Part shown: positions 26,701 to 35,238 of the stretch, piece after piece
Numbering within the stretch: position 1 is the stretch's first letter
Layout: each line of letters starts with the position of its first letter
DNA from: Nostoc sp. FACHB-280
GTDB taxonomy: Bacteria > Cyanobacteriota > Cyanobacteriia > Cyanobacteriales > Nostocaceae
Assembly: GCF_014697615.1 (NCBI RefSeq)
Contig: NZ_JACJSD010000003.1
Coordinates: 62,001-126,000 of the forward strand
Direction: 5' to 3'
DNA: 64,000 bases
Position numbers and translations under genes: made by a program
Notes under the pieces: model-generated
Database searches by the model: none
Told to the model about the DNA's origin: nothing
Seen by the model: the letters and a program-made list of their open reading frames with translations, nothing else

Positions 26701-29637
26701 AGTTGTGGATGCCACACTATTACCTGATTGCAGAGATAAACTCACCATCATTGAACTTAACCAGGGTAGTAAACCGGGCATTCCTTGGATGATAGGTGAA
26801 AACAACATTCCCAACACTTCGATTGCTGCTTCTGTGGTGGGATCTGTCATTGATGGCAAATTGATCAAATCGGCAATTTTTCTGCCTGCAAGTTGAGTAT
26901 TGAGGTTTTGTAAGATTTTGCCAGTTAAGGCTTGATCAGGTGCTTGTGGCAGTTCAACCCCCAATTGTGCTAATACTTGTCTGCCAACTGCGATCGCCTC
27001 CAACACATTACTTTGTAAAACTTGGGCGGCAATTTGAATTTCATAAATTTTAACTTTATCTAGAATGGTGCGAGCTGATAGCAATACTATGGTTGCTATC
27101 TGTTCCATATTTTCAAAATCACTAGTTAAATAACTCGCTTCAGCCACCGCAATATGAAGATGCAACGCCAATTCATACTGCTGAATCCAACAATTTTCTT
27201 GTAATAATTCTAGTCCAGTTTGGAAATATATCCTGGCGGCGAAATATGCTGTCGAATTTCTCGCTTTAGTTCCTGCTTTTAAGTTCAGTTGTGCTAATTG
27301 TTCCTGTGCTTTTGGTTCAGCGATTAACTGAATGCCTTGATTCAAATGTCCAACAATATCAAAGATTTTTTCTTCTTGTTCCGTTGCAGATAAATTTTGT
27401 TGGAGTAATTGTCCAATTTGTAGATGAGTTGCTTGTTGTCGCTCTTGAGGAATCAGCGAATAAGCGGCTTGCTGTACTTTGTCATGTAAAAACTTATATT
27501 TTGCTAATTGTTGAGTAGTATTACCTGGTTCTAGGGTTAAGCGATCGCCCTCAGTTGCCTGATAAAATTTATAAACTTCACTAATCGGTAAAATTAATCC
27601 TTCTTGCAATGCTTTCCACAAATCAGCAGCAGTTTCTATCTCTGACTGCTGAGAAACAATTGCCAAGGTTGCTAAGTCAAAAGAGTTCCCAATACAAGCA
27701 GCTAATTGTAAGATATTTTGCGTTGATTGTGGCATCTTTTGTAATTGCCATGCCATGAAAGCCACAACATCATCTGTAAGTGCCAGTTGATTTACTTGCG
27801 TAATATCACATTGCCAACAACCCAATCCAAAATCAAATTTAATAATATTTTCTTGATGTAATGATTTCAAAAATTGGGTAGCAAAAAACGGATTACCATA
27901 AGTTTTTTGATAAATTGATACAGAAAGATTCCAAGCTATATTTTCTGCACACTTGAGTGTGTCTGCCACTAATTGATTTAATTCTATTTGATTGAGTGGT
28001 GCTAAAGTAATAGTATTAATCGTGGCTTGTGTTTTTTGAATTTCATTCAACGTCAAAATTAATGGATCTGCTGGTTTGACTTCATTATTACGGTAGGCTC
28101 CTATTAAGAATAGATACGCTGTATCAGACATTAAAATCTGAATTAAGTTTAATGATGCTGAATCTGCCCATTGCAAATCATCTAAAAATATCACTAAGGG
28201 ATGTTCAGCACAGGTAAATACTTGCGTAAACTTTTGAAATAATAAATTAAATCTATTTTGTGCTGCTGTGTTGGCTAATTCTATAGCAGGTGGCTGTTTA
28301 CCAATAATGGTTTCTAATTCGGGAATAACTTCCACAATTACCCCGCCATTTTCACCCACAGCCTCTAAAATTTTATTTTTCCATTGTTGAATTTGGGCAT
28401 CACTTTCAGTTAAGATTTGACATATCAAATCGCGGAATGCTTGGACAAAAGCACCCAAAGGAATATTCCTTTGAAATTGGTCGTATTTACCTTTGATAAA
28501 ATAACCTCGTTGTCTGACAATTGGTTTATGAACTTCATTCACAACTGCTGTTTTACCAATTCCAGATAGCCCAGCAACCAGCATCATTTCGGTTGCGCTT
28601 TGGCTCACTCGCTCAAATGCTTGTAATAGAGTTGAAACTTCTGCTTCTCTGCCATAAAGTTTATCAGAAATAATGAAGCGATCGCATATATCTCGTTGTC
28701 CAATTTCAAAATTTTCAATCGCACCTGTTTCACGGAGTTGAGATAAACATTTTTCTAAATCATATTTTAGTCCTAAAGCACTTTGATATCTGTCTTCAGC
28801 ATTTTTCGCCATCAATTTCATCACAATATCAGAAATTACCTGCGGTATTTCTTCCCCTCTACTTCCTGCATTTTGCTCACTGAGCGCAGTCGAAGTCTGG
28901 TCACTGAGCGAAGTCGAAGTGAGCCTCCTGTTTTCTAAACTAGGCGGAGTTTTCGCAATATGACAATGTACCAAATCCATCGCATCATTCGATTGAAAAG
29001 GTAATTCACCTGTGAGTAATTCATAGAAAGTCACACCCAAAGAATAAAAATCAGTCCGATAATCAATTGTGCGATTCATTCTTCCGGTTTGTTCTGGAGA
29101 AATGTAAGCAAGTGTCCCTTCTAAAACTTTAGGATTAACAATTGCTGGCGTTTCTCGCGGTAATAAAGAGGCAATACTAAAATCAATTAATTTAACTTGT
29201 TTGGTCGCAGGATTAATTAAGATATTACTGGGTTTAATATCTTTATGAATGATCCGCTCTTGATATAAGATATCTAAAGTTTTGCTAAGAGCGATCGCAA
29301 TTTCTAAAAACTCTGGGAGAAATTTTTCTCTACCCTTAGCTTTCCATTCTGGAAGAGAAATTCCACCAAAATCTTCCATGATTAGCGCATAACCATTTTT
29401 GTATGTTTCCAGGCTATAAGTTTGAATAATCAGAGGTGAGTTGAGATTTTTCGCAATGCTGTATTGATTGCAAAAAGATAAAAGTTCACTAAAACTAGGG
29501 TAAGAATTTTTTAGCAGTTTAATGACTACAGGTAAATTGTCAGTTTCTCGTACCGCCCGGTAAACTACAGTTCTAGAACCATCATAAATTTGTTCGCCGA
29601 CTATATATCCGGAAATACTAACTGGAGTACTAATCAT
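23704..29637 (-). CDS. Giant hybrid kinase 2: Ser/Thr kinase-AAA ATPase-GAF-PAS-histidine kinase (HstK type)
   Basis: A 1977-residue paralogue of kinase 1 in inverted orientation. Ser/Thr kinase at about 8-290 (IIHKDIKPSNILI; LIDFSIASLLPRE), Walker A GLSGIGKTA near 355, Walker B LVIFLDDLQWAD near 480, helical repeat region, Ser/Thr-rich linker (TSTSSSTSSSS), GAF (about 1375-1530; ILYLENNLATGAF), PAS (about 1555-1680; ITDGIVVCDANGKL), H-box GVAHEMNNPLGF near 1722 and G-box GKGTGLGLAIARQ. Unlike its paralogues it has about 22 extra residues between the kinase and ATPase parts, encoded by two 24-nt tandem repeats (28877-28924) inserted in frame. It is divergent from kinase 3 with 144 bp between their starts. 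Confidence 0.95.
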   Translation of the reverse strand: MISTPVSISGYIVGEQIYDGSRTVVYRAVRETDNLPVVIKLLKNSYPSFSELLSFCNQYSIAKNLNSPLIIQTYSLETYKNGYALIMEDFGGISLPEWKAKGREKFLPEFLEIAIALSKTLDILYQERIIHKDIKPSNILINPATKQVKLIDFSIASLLPRETPAIVNPKVLEGTLAYISPEQTGRMNRTIDYRTDFYSLGVTFYELLTGELPFQSNDAMDLVHCHIAKTPPSLENRRLTSTSLSDQTSTALSEQNAGSRGEEIPQVISDIVMKLMAKNAEDRYQSALGLKYDLEKCLSQLRETGAIENFEIGQRDICDRFIISDKLYGREAEVSTLLQAFERVSQSATEMMLVAGLSGIGKTAVVNEVHKPIVRQRGYFIKGKYDQFQRNIPLGAFVQAFRDLICQILTESDAQIQQWKNKILEAVGENGGVIVEVIPELETIIGKQPPAIELANTAAQNRFNLLFQKFTQVFTCAEHPLVIFLDDLQWADSASLNLIQILMSDTAYLFLIGAYRNNEVKPADPLILTLNEIQKTQATINTITLAPLNQIELNQLVADTLKCAENIAWNLSVSIYQKTYGNPFFATQFLKSLHQENIIKFDFGLGCWQCDITQVNQLALTDDVVAFMAWQLQKMPQSTQNILQLAACIGNSFDLATLAIVSQQSEIETAADLWKALQEGLILPISEVYKFYQATEGDRLTLEPGNTTQQLAKYKFLHDKVQQAAYSLIPQERQQATHLQIGQLLQQNLSATEQEEKIFDIVGHLNQGIQLIAEPKAQEQLAQLNLKAGTKARNSTAYFAARIYFQTGLELLQENCWIQQYELALHLHIAVAEASYLTSDFENMEQIATIVLLSARTILDKVKIYEIQIAAQVLQSNVLEAIAVGRQVLAQLGVELPQAPDQALTGKILQNLNTQLAGRKIADLINLPSMTDPTTEAAIEVLGMLFSPIIQGMPGLLPWLSSMMVSLSLQSGNSVASTTGYGIHGMVLCAFLEDPVTGYAFGQLAINLLEKFHIQKHKSVVLSLFGCFIQHYQERLDATIPLLLTAYQTGIETGDFLHAGFALGGHSDGRFFTGEELHSFVPAMADYSQALAQVKQYSAQIYLNLGKQAAENLIEPVSQPDYLIGDTYNETLMLTKHQQDNDLIAIAQAYIYKLLLACYFANYTNARNYIDQAKPCLMAVSGSIFVPIFHFYAALTYLGLFPNQPEPEQAELLAVAASHQTVLHQWACDAPMNHLHKWYLVEAERHRVLGEKFAASDCYDQAINLAKEHQFINEEALAQELAAKFYLQWDKQRIAEEYMIKAYYAYARWGAKAKIADLETRYPELLTPILQSTRSTITTKETILASATFTSTSSSTSSSSISDSLDLKAILTAYQALTGEIELGKLLSTLLTIVVKNAGADKCVLMLFRDERLFVKGLMIEGKPPVVLQRIPVEESQEIPHKLIYKVKHSQQTIVLLDAAADSTFANDPYIVSHQPKSILVSPILHQGKLLGILYLENNLATGAFTSDRVELLNLLCTQAAISLENARLYEREQEKSHSLQISLAQLQQTEASLAQEREFLNVIIDNITDGIVVCDANGKLTLFNKATYEFHGLPIASLPPEQWAEYFDLYQPDGQTPLSTHEIPLFRALQGEKIENVEMVIAPKNGTPRILLASGQAIFDAWGNKVGAVVVMRDINERKQAELALQQKSLDLQQALQELQTAQLQIIQSEKMSALGNLVAGVAHEMNNPLGFISATLKQTKPNLDDIIEHLKLYEATLENPSDEIQDHAAEIDLIYLLEDLPKTLDAMMIACDRLKNISTSLRTFSRADKDYKVQFNLHNGIDSTILILKHRLKANEQRPAIEVITEYGDLPQIECFPGQLNQVFMNIIANAIDALEEGNTGRSFADIKAHPNQIKITTLLLDKSVKISIADNGKGISEEIRQKIFDHLFTTKGVGKGTGLGLAIARQIVEETHGGKLSCYSVLGEGTEFVIEIPA
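28877..28924 (-). repeat. Two 24-nt tandem units inserted in frame in kinase 2
   Basis: Units 28877-28900 and 28901-28924 each begin TCACTGAGCG and contain AGTCGAAGT. On the coding strand they give two 8-residue repeats (STSLSDQT and STALSEQN). Paralogues lack this segment, reading straight from SLEGRR to EEIPK. The unit is a dispersed repeat; a related sequence lies at 23526-23573. Confidence 0.75.
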
Positions 29638-29662
29638 AACTGCATTCAGGCTGGAGAATTTC

Positions 29663-29681
29663 TGACTTTAGTATTCCCAAA
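29663..29681 (-). promoter_or_regulatory. GGGAATACTAAA box upstream of giant kinase 2
   Basis: On the minus strand TTGGGAATACTAAAGTCA lies 41 bp before the start codon of kinase 2. It matches the boxes before kinases 1, 3 and 4 in sequence and distance. Confidence 0.45.
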
Positions 29682-29741
29682 TTTGTCTAAGGGACTTTAA
29701 AAAGCAAAAAAGTTGATCTGAACTGTTTTGAATGATGTGTG

Positions 29742-29757
29742 TACGGGAATAATAATT
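29742..29757 (+). promoter_or_regulatory. GGGAATAATAAT box upstream of giant kinase 3
   Basis: ACGGGAATAATAATTG lies 37 bp before the start codon of kinase 3 (GGG at 29745). It is almost identical to the box before kinase 1. The gap to divergent kinase 2 is only 144 bp, so both promoters must lie here. Confidence 0.45.
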
Positions 29758-29781
29758 GAGTATATTTCGTAACTCATTAGT

Positions 29782-32700
29782 ATGCTCAGTCTTTTCAACT
29801 ACAAACTCACCGAAGAACTATACAATGGCTCTAGAACCATAGTTTATCGAGGATATCGAGAGACCGACTCATTGAGAGTAGTCATCAAACTGCTGAAAAA
29901 TCCTTACCCAAGCTATCAAGAACTATTATCATTTTGTAATCAGTACACCATTACGAAAAATCTCAATTCTCCTTTGATAACCCAAACATATAGCCTAGAA
30001 TCTTATCAAAACGGTTATGTGCTAATCATGGAAGATTTTGGTGGAATCTCTCTCAAGCAATGGCAGATACAACAAAACCAAGCATCTCTACAAGAATTTT
30101 TAGAAATTGCAATTTCACTGTGCGATGCACTTGATTTACTATATAAAGAACACATAATTCATAAAGATATAAAGCCAAGTAACATATTAATTAATCGCGA
30201 AAGCCAACAAGTTAAATTAATCGACTTTAGTATCGCCTCATTACTGGCAAGAGAAACCCAAACCATCGTTAGCCCTAATGTTTTAGAAGGAACCCTAGCT
30301 TACATTTCCCCAGAACAAACAGGAAGAATGAACCGAGGCATTGACTACCGCACCGACTTCTATTCTTTAGGTATAACATTTTATGAATTACTCACAGGAG
30401 AACTACCATTTCCATCAAATGATGCAATGGAATTAGTACATTGTCATCTGGCCAAACAACCCCGACAAGTTCATCAAATTAACCCCAAAATTCCCCCCGT
30501 ACTCTCAGAAATCGTCAGCAAATTAATGGCGAAAAATGCCGAAGACAGATATCAAAGTGTCTTGGGAATCAAATATGATTTAGAAAAATGCTTGCGTCAA
30601 TTAATAGAAACTGCAATTATCGAAAGTTTTCCTATTGCTCAGAGAGATGTGTGCGATCGCTTCATCATTCCTGATAAACTCTATGGCAGAGAAGCCGAAG
30701 TCAATACACTCTTAGAAGCATTTGAACGAGTTAGCCAAGGCACAACCGAAATCATCTTGGTTTCCGGCTTTTCAGGAATTGGGAAAACCGCCGTCGTCAA
30801 CGAAGTTCATAAACCCATCGTCAAACAGCATGGTTACTTCATTAAAGGCAAATTCGACCAATTTAACCGCAACATTCCCTTCAGCGCCTTCGTCCAAGCC
30901 TTCCGCGATTTAATCGCGCAGTTATTAACAGAAAATGATATTCAAATTCAGCAATGGCAAAGCAAAATCCTATCAGCCATTGGTGACAATGGACAAGTAA
31001 TTATTGATGTCATTCCCGAATTAGAACAAATTCTGGGCAAGCAACCACCAGTCACAGAACTCTCAGGTGTCACAGCCGAAAATCGATTTTATTTAATCTG
31101 GCAAAAATTCGTCAAAGTCTTTACCAATCAAGAACATCCCTTAGTATTATTTTTAGATGATTTGCAATGGGCTGATGCCGCATCATTAAAATTGATGCAG
31201 CTATTAATCACCGAAAGCAAATATTTATTATTAATTGGTGCTTATCGAGATCATGAAGTTAGTCCCATACATCCATTGATGTTGACTTTGGGTGAACTAG
31301 AAAAAACCCAAACCACAATTCATCAACTTCATTTATTACCACTTAGTCAAGAACAAGTCAATCAATTAGTAGCTGACACCCTGAAATGTCCTGAAAATTT
31401 AGCTTGGACTCTATCACAACTAGTATCACAGAAAACTCACGGCAATCCCTTTTTTACGACACAGTTTCTCAAAGCCCTGCATCAAGATAAACTGATTCAA
31501 TTTAACTATGACTTGGGTGGTTGGGAATGCGACATCACAAAAGTCAGTCAACAAGCAGTAACAAATGATGTGGTCACATTCATGACTTTGCAGTTGCAAA
31601 GATTACCTTTATCAACGCAATATGTATTACAGTTAGCCGCATTTATTGGGAATCAATTTGATTTGACAACGTTAGCCATTGTTGCCGAAACATCAGAAAT
31701 TGAAGTAGCGGCGGATTTATGGAAAGCTTTACAGGAAGGGCTAATTTTACCAACGAATAATATATACAAGTTTTATCAAAGAGATGTGAATGATGAAGTG
31801 ATTATCAACAATAACAATCACAATCATCAAATATCAGTTCAATATAGATTTTTACACGACCGCATCCAACAAGCAGCTTATTCATTAATTCCCATAGAAA
31901 AAAAACAAAAAACTCACTACCGCATCGGCAAACTACTGTTACAAAAAATTTCTGTCACTGCGAGGGAAGAGCGGATTTTTGAAATTGTCAATCAATTAAA
32001 TCAAGGTGTAGATTTAATTACTCAAGCCAGCGAACGGGAGGAACTCGCCCAACTCAATTTGATGGCTTGTCGTAAGGCTAAAGCCGCTACTGCTTATCAA
32101 GCGGCGCGGGAGTATGCCACGGTGGGATTATCTTTGTTATCTGCCCAGGCTTGGCAACTCCAATATGATATCACTCTCTCCTTCCATGAATTAGCTGCGG
32201 AGTTAGCTATGCTTTGTGGTGATTTTGACACTATGGAACTGTTCATTGATGTTGTGATTGCCCAAGCAAAATCTTCACTAGAACAGGTGAATGTTTACTG
32301 CTTGAGAATTGAAGCCAATCACTTGCAGAATAAACAAATTGAATCTGTGGAAACTGGAAGAAAACTTTTACAAAAGTTGGGTGTAACGCTGCCAGAAATA
32401 CCGACACCAACAGATATTCACGAGTCCATGCAAGAAATTAGCGAATTACTGGCTAACAAAAAAGTTGCAGATTTTGTTCATTTGCCCGTGATGACAGATG
32501 CTCATACTATTGCCATTGTTGAGTCTATTCGCAGTATATTGCCAGCAGCTTATGTTTCTGCCTCTCCTATACTGCCATTACTAACTGCTTTATCAGTTAA
32601 ATTATCTCTGCGATACGGTCATGTTCCTGCTTCTGCTTACGGTTATGTTTCTCATAGCGTCATTATTTGCCAGCTGCTGCAAGATGTAGATTTAGCTGTC

Positions 32701-35154
32701 CAGTTTGGTCAATTAGCATGGGATGTGATTTTAAAACTTGATGCTAAAGCTAGTAAACCAGAAATATTAATGGTGTTGGCAAGTTTTCTTCTGCATCAAA
32801 AATCTCACCTCAAGGAAACCTTACCTTTGTTGCAAGAAAGCTACACAACTGCTTTAGAAGTTGGCAATTTACTCTTTGCAGGCGCTAGTGGTCACAATTT
32901 TTGCTTACATTCATTTTGGTCTGGTCAACCGTTGGTAAGCGTGGAACAAAAGATGCGTAATTACTACAGCAGTTTGCTCCAGATCAAACAGATGTCATCA
33001 GCAAGTTACTGTAGCATTTATTGGCAAGCTGCTTTAAATTTACTAGGTTGTACGGAAAATCCTACTATTTTGACTGGTTCAGCCCTGCAAGAAGCGGAAT
33101 GTCTTTCACGATTGCGTTCAGCAAATGATTTTTCTGGTTTTTATATTTTCTACTTATATAAATTGCAACTATGCTATTTGTTTGCAGAACTTGAACAAGC
33201 TAATAGTTATACTTTTGAGTGCCGAAACTATTTAATTGCTGCATCAGGATCGGCTACTTTACCTGCTTTTTATTTATATGATTCTTTAGTGGCTTTAGCC
33301 CAATTCAGCCCAGATTGTAATGAAGTTGCAACTGTATTAGAACGAGTGGCGCAAAACCAAACTCAGTTGCAGCAATGGGCTTATCATGCGCCAATGAATC
33401 ACCAACATAAATTTGATTTAGTAGAAGCAGAAAAATGTCGTGTTTTAGGAGAGAAAGTTTCAGCCAGTGAACTATACGACAAAGCCATTGCTTCGGCTCA
33501 AGCTCACGAATATCTTGCTGAAGAAGCACTGGCTAATGAACTAGCAGCCAAATTTTATCTTGATTGGGGTAAACAACGCATCGCCCAGGAATACATGATT
33601 CAAGCTTACTATGCTTATGCTCGTTGGGGGGCAGAAGCCAAAATTGCTGACTTAGAACAACGCTATGCCGAATTACTTACACCGATATTACAATCAACTC
33701 GTGCGACTATTACAACTAACGAAACTATCCTAGCTTCAGCAACTTTCACATCTACCAGTTCCCCTACTTCTAGCAGCAGTATCTCCGATAGCCTGGATTT
33801 AAAAGCGATTCTCACCGCTTACCAAACTCTGGCTAGTGAAATTGAACTAGAAAAACTACTGTCATCATTGCTGGCTATTGTTGTGGAAAATGCTGGGGCT
33901 GATAAATGTTTGTTAATACTATTGCAAGATAATTCCTTAGTTATTGCAGGCTCAATTACAGAAGGACATCAGCCAATTTTATTGCAGAATATTGCTGTTG
34001 AGGAGAGCCAGGATATTCCTGTGAAATTGATTTATAAAGTTAAGCACAGTCAGCAAACGGTTGTGTTGGTGGATGCGACAACTGATCTTAGCCTAGCCAA
34101 CGACTCGTATATTGTGCGTCAGAAACCCCAGAGTATCTTGTGTAGCCCGATTTTACAGCAAGGCAAGTTAGTCGGTATTTTATATCTCGAAAATAATTTA
34201 GTCACAGGGGCATTTACTAGCGATCGCGTAGAAATCTTAAATTTACTTTGCACTCAAGCCGCCATCTCATTAGAAAATGCCCGACTTTATCAAAAATCTC
34301 AACAAGCATTGCAAGATTTACAACAAGCACAAATACAAATGGTTCAAAGCGAAAAAATGTCTGCGTTGGGTAATTTAGTCGCTGGCGTTGCCCATGAAAT
34401 GAATAATCCTCTGGGTTTTATTTCTGCTAGTCTGCAACAAACTAAACCTAATGTTGCTGACCTGACTGAACATCTCAAACTTTATCAAGAAATTTTAGAA
34501 AATCCTGGTGATGAAATTCAAGACCATGCTGAAGAAATAGACTTGGATTATCTGTTAGCAGACTTACCCAAAACAATCGATGCAATGGTTATGGCTTGCA
34601 ACAGATTAAAAAATATTAGTACTAGCTTACGGACATTTTCTCGCGCTGATCAAGATTACAAAGTACAGTTTAATTTACATGAAGGCATTGACAGTACCAT
34701 TTTAATTCTCAAGCATCGCCTCAAAGCTAACGAAAAACGTCCTGCCATTGAAGTTATCACTAATTATGCTAATTTACCTTTAGTCAATTGTTTTCCTGGG
34801 CAATTAAATCAGGTATTTATGAATATCCTGGCTAATGCTATTGATGCTTTAGAAGAAGCAAGTATTGGTAAAAGCTTTGCAGAAATACAAGCTCATCCTA
34901 ACCAGATTACAATTACCACCGCAATTGTAGATCAATATGCAAAAATCTCTATTGCTGATAATGGTCAGGGTATGAGTGAAGAAATTCAGCAAAAAATCTT
35001 TGACCATTTGTTTACTACCAAGGCTGTGGGTAAAGGTACTGGTTTAGGATTGGCTATTGCGCGTCAAATTGTCGCAGAAATCCACGGCGGCAGCTTAAGT
35101 TGTCACTCAACTCTAAGCACAGGGACAGAATTTATTATTCAAGTTCCGTTGTAA
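29782..35154 (+). CDS. Giant hybrid kinase 3: Ser/Thr kinase-AAA ATPase-GAF-histidine kinase, no PAS (HstK type)
   Basis: A 1790-residue paralogue, the shortest of the four because GAF leads through a coiled coil (SQQALQDLQQAQIQMVQSEK) directly into the histidine kinase, with no PAS domain. The Ser/Thr kinase starts almost at the N terminus (YKLTEELYNGSRTIVYRGY) and has IIHKDIKPSNILI and LIDFSIASLLARE. Walker A GFSGIGKTA is near 326 and Walker B LVLFLDDLQWAD near 452; H-box GVAHEMNNPLGF is near 1535; the C terminus has G-box GKGTGLGLAIARQ. Bases 30161-31351 are identical to 35651-36841 in kinase 4, covering most of the kinase and ATPase domains, while the helical sensor region differs. Confidence 0.95.
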   Translation: MLSLFNYKLTEELYNGSRTIVYRGYRETDSLRVVIKLLKNPYPSYQELLSFCNQYTITKNLNSPLITQTYSLESYQNGYVLIMEDFGGISLKQWQIQQNQASLQEFLEIAISLCDALDLLYKEHIIHKDIKPSNILINRESQQVKLIDFSIASLLARETQTIVSPNVLEGTLAYISPEQTGRMNRGIDYRTDFYSLGITFYELLTGELPFPSNDAMELVHCHLAKQPRQVHQINPKIPPVLSEIVSKLMAKNAEDRYQSVLGIKYDLEKCLRQLIETAIIESFPIAQRDVCDRFIIPDKLYGREAEVNTLLEAFERVSQGTTEIILVSGFSGIGKTAVVNEVHKPIVKQHGYFIKGKFDQFNRNIPFSAFVQAFRDLIAQLLTENDIQIQQWQSKILSAIGDNGQVIIDVIPELEQILGKQPPVTELSGVTAENRFYLIWQKFVKVFTNQEHPLVLFLDDLQWADAASLKLMQLLITESKYLLLIGAYRDHEVSPIHPLMLTLGELEKTQTTIHQLHLLPLSQEQVNQLVADTLKCPENLAWTLSQLVSQKTHGNPFFTTQFLKALHQDKLIQFNYDLGGWECDITKVSQQAVTNDVVTFMTLQLQRLPLSTQYVLQLAAFIGNQFDLTTLAIVAETSEIEVAADLWKALQEGLILPTNNIYKFYQRDVNDEVIINNNNHNHQISVQYRFLHDRIQQAAYSLIPIEKKQKTHYRIGKLLLQKISVTAREERIFEIVNQLNQGVDLITQASEREELAQLNLMACRKAKAATAYQAAREYATVGLSLLSAQAWQLQYDITLSFHELAAELAMLCGDFDTMELFIDVVIAQAKSSLEQVNVYCLRIEANHLQNKQIESVETGRKLLQKLGVTLPEIPTPTDIHESMQEISELLANKKVADFVHLPVMTDAHTIAIVESIRSILPAAYVSASPILPLLTALSVKLSLRYGHVPASAYGYVSHSVIICQLLQDVDLAVQFGQLAWDVILKLDAKASKPEILMVLASFLLHQKSHLKETLPLLQESYTTALEVGNLLFAGASGHNFCLHSFWSGQPLVSVEQKMRNYYSSLLQIKQMSSASYCSIYWQAALNLLGCTENPTILTGSALQEAECLSRLRSANDFSGFYIFYLYKLQLCYLFAELEQANSYTFECRNYLIAASGSATLPAFYLYDSLVALAQFSPDCNEVATVLERVAQNQTQLQQWAYHAPMNHQHKFDLVEAEKCRVLGEKVSASELYDKAIASAQAHEYLAEEALANELAAKFYLDWGKQRIAQEYMIQAYYAYARWGAEAKIADLEQRYAELLTPILQSTRATITTNETILASATFTSTSSPTSSSSISDSLDLKAILTAYQTLASEIELEKLLSSLLAIVVENAGADKCLLILLQDNSLVIAGSITEGHQPILLQNIAVEESQDIPVKLIYKVKHSQQTVVLVDATTDLSLANDSYIVRQKPQSILCSPILQQGKLVGILYLENNLVTGAFTSDRVEILNLLCTQAAISLENARLYQKSQQALQDLQQAQIQMVQSEKMSALGNLVAGVAHEMNNPLGFISASLQQTKPNVADLTEHLKLYQEILENPGDEIQDHAEEIDLDYLLADLPKTIDAMVMACNRLKNISTSLRTFSRADQDYKVQFNLHEGIDSTILILKHRLKANEKRPAIEVITNYANLPLVNCFPGQLNQVFMNILANAIDALEEASIGKSFAEIQAHPNQITITTAIVDQYAKISIADNGQGMSEEIQQKIFDHLFTTKAVGKGTGLGLAIARQIVAEIHGGSLSCHSTLSTGTEFIIQVPL

Positions 35155-35200
35155 ATTTATGCTCATATTTATCATAAATTTAACGTGGCTGAGAAAAATT

Positions 35201-35213
35201 GGGAAAAATAAAG
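35201..35213 (+). promoter_or_regulatory. GGGAAAAATAAAG box upstream of giant kinase 4
   Basis: TTGGGAAAAATAAAGC lies 38 bp before the start codon of kinase 4 (GGG at 35201), inside the 84-bp gap after kinase 3. It is the weakest match of the four boxes but at the same distance. Kinase 4 may be co-transcribed with kinase 3 and also have its own start. Confidence 0.35.
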
Positions 35214-35238
35214 CTGTGGCTTATCAGGATTTGGTAGT

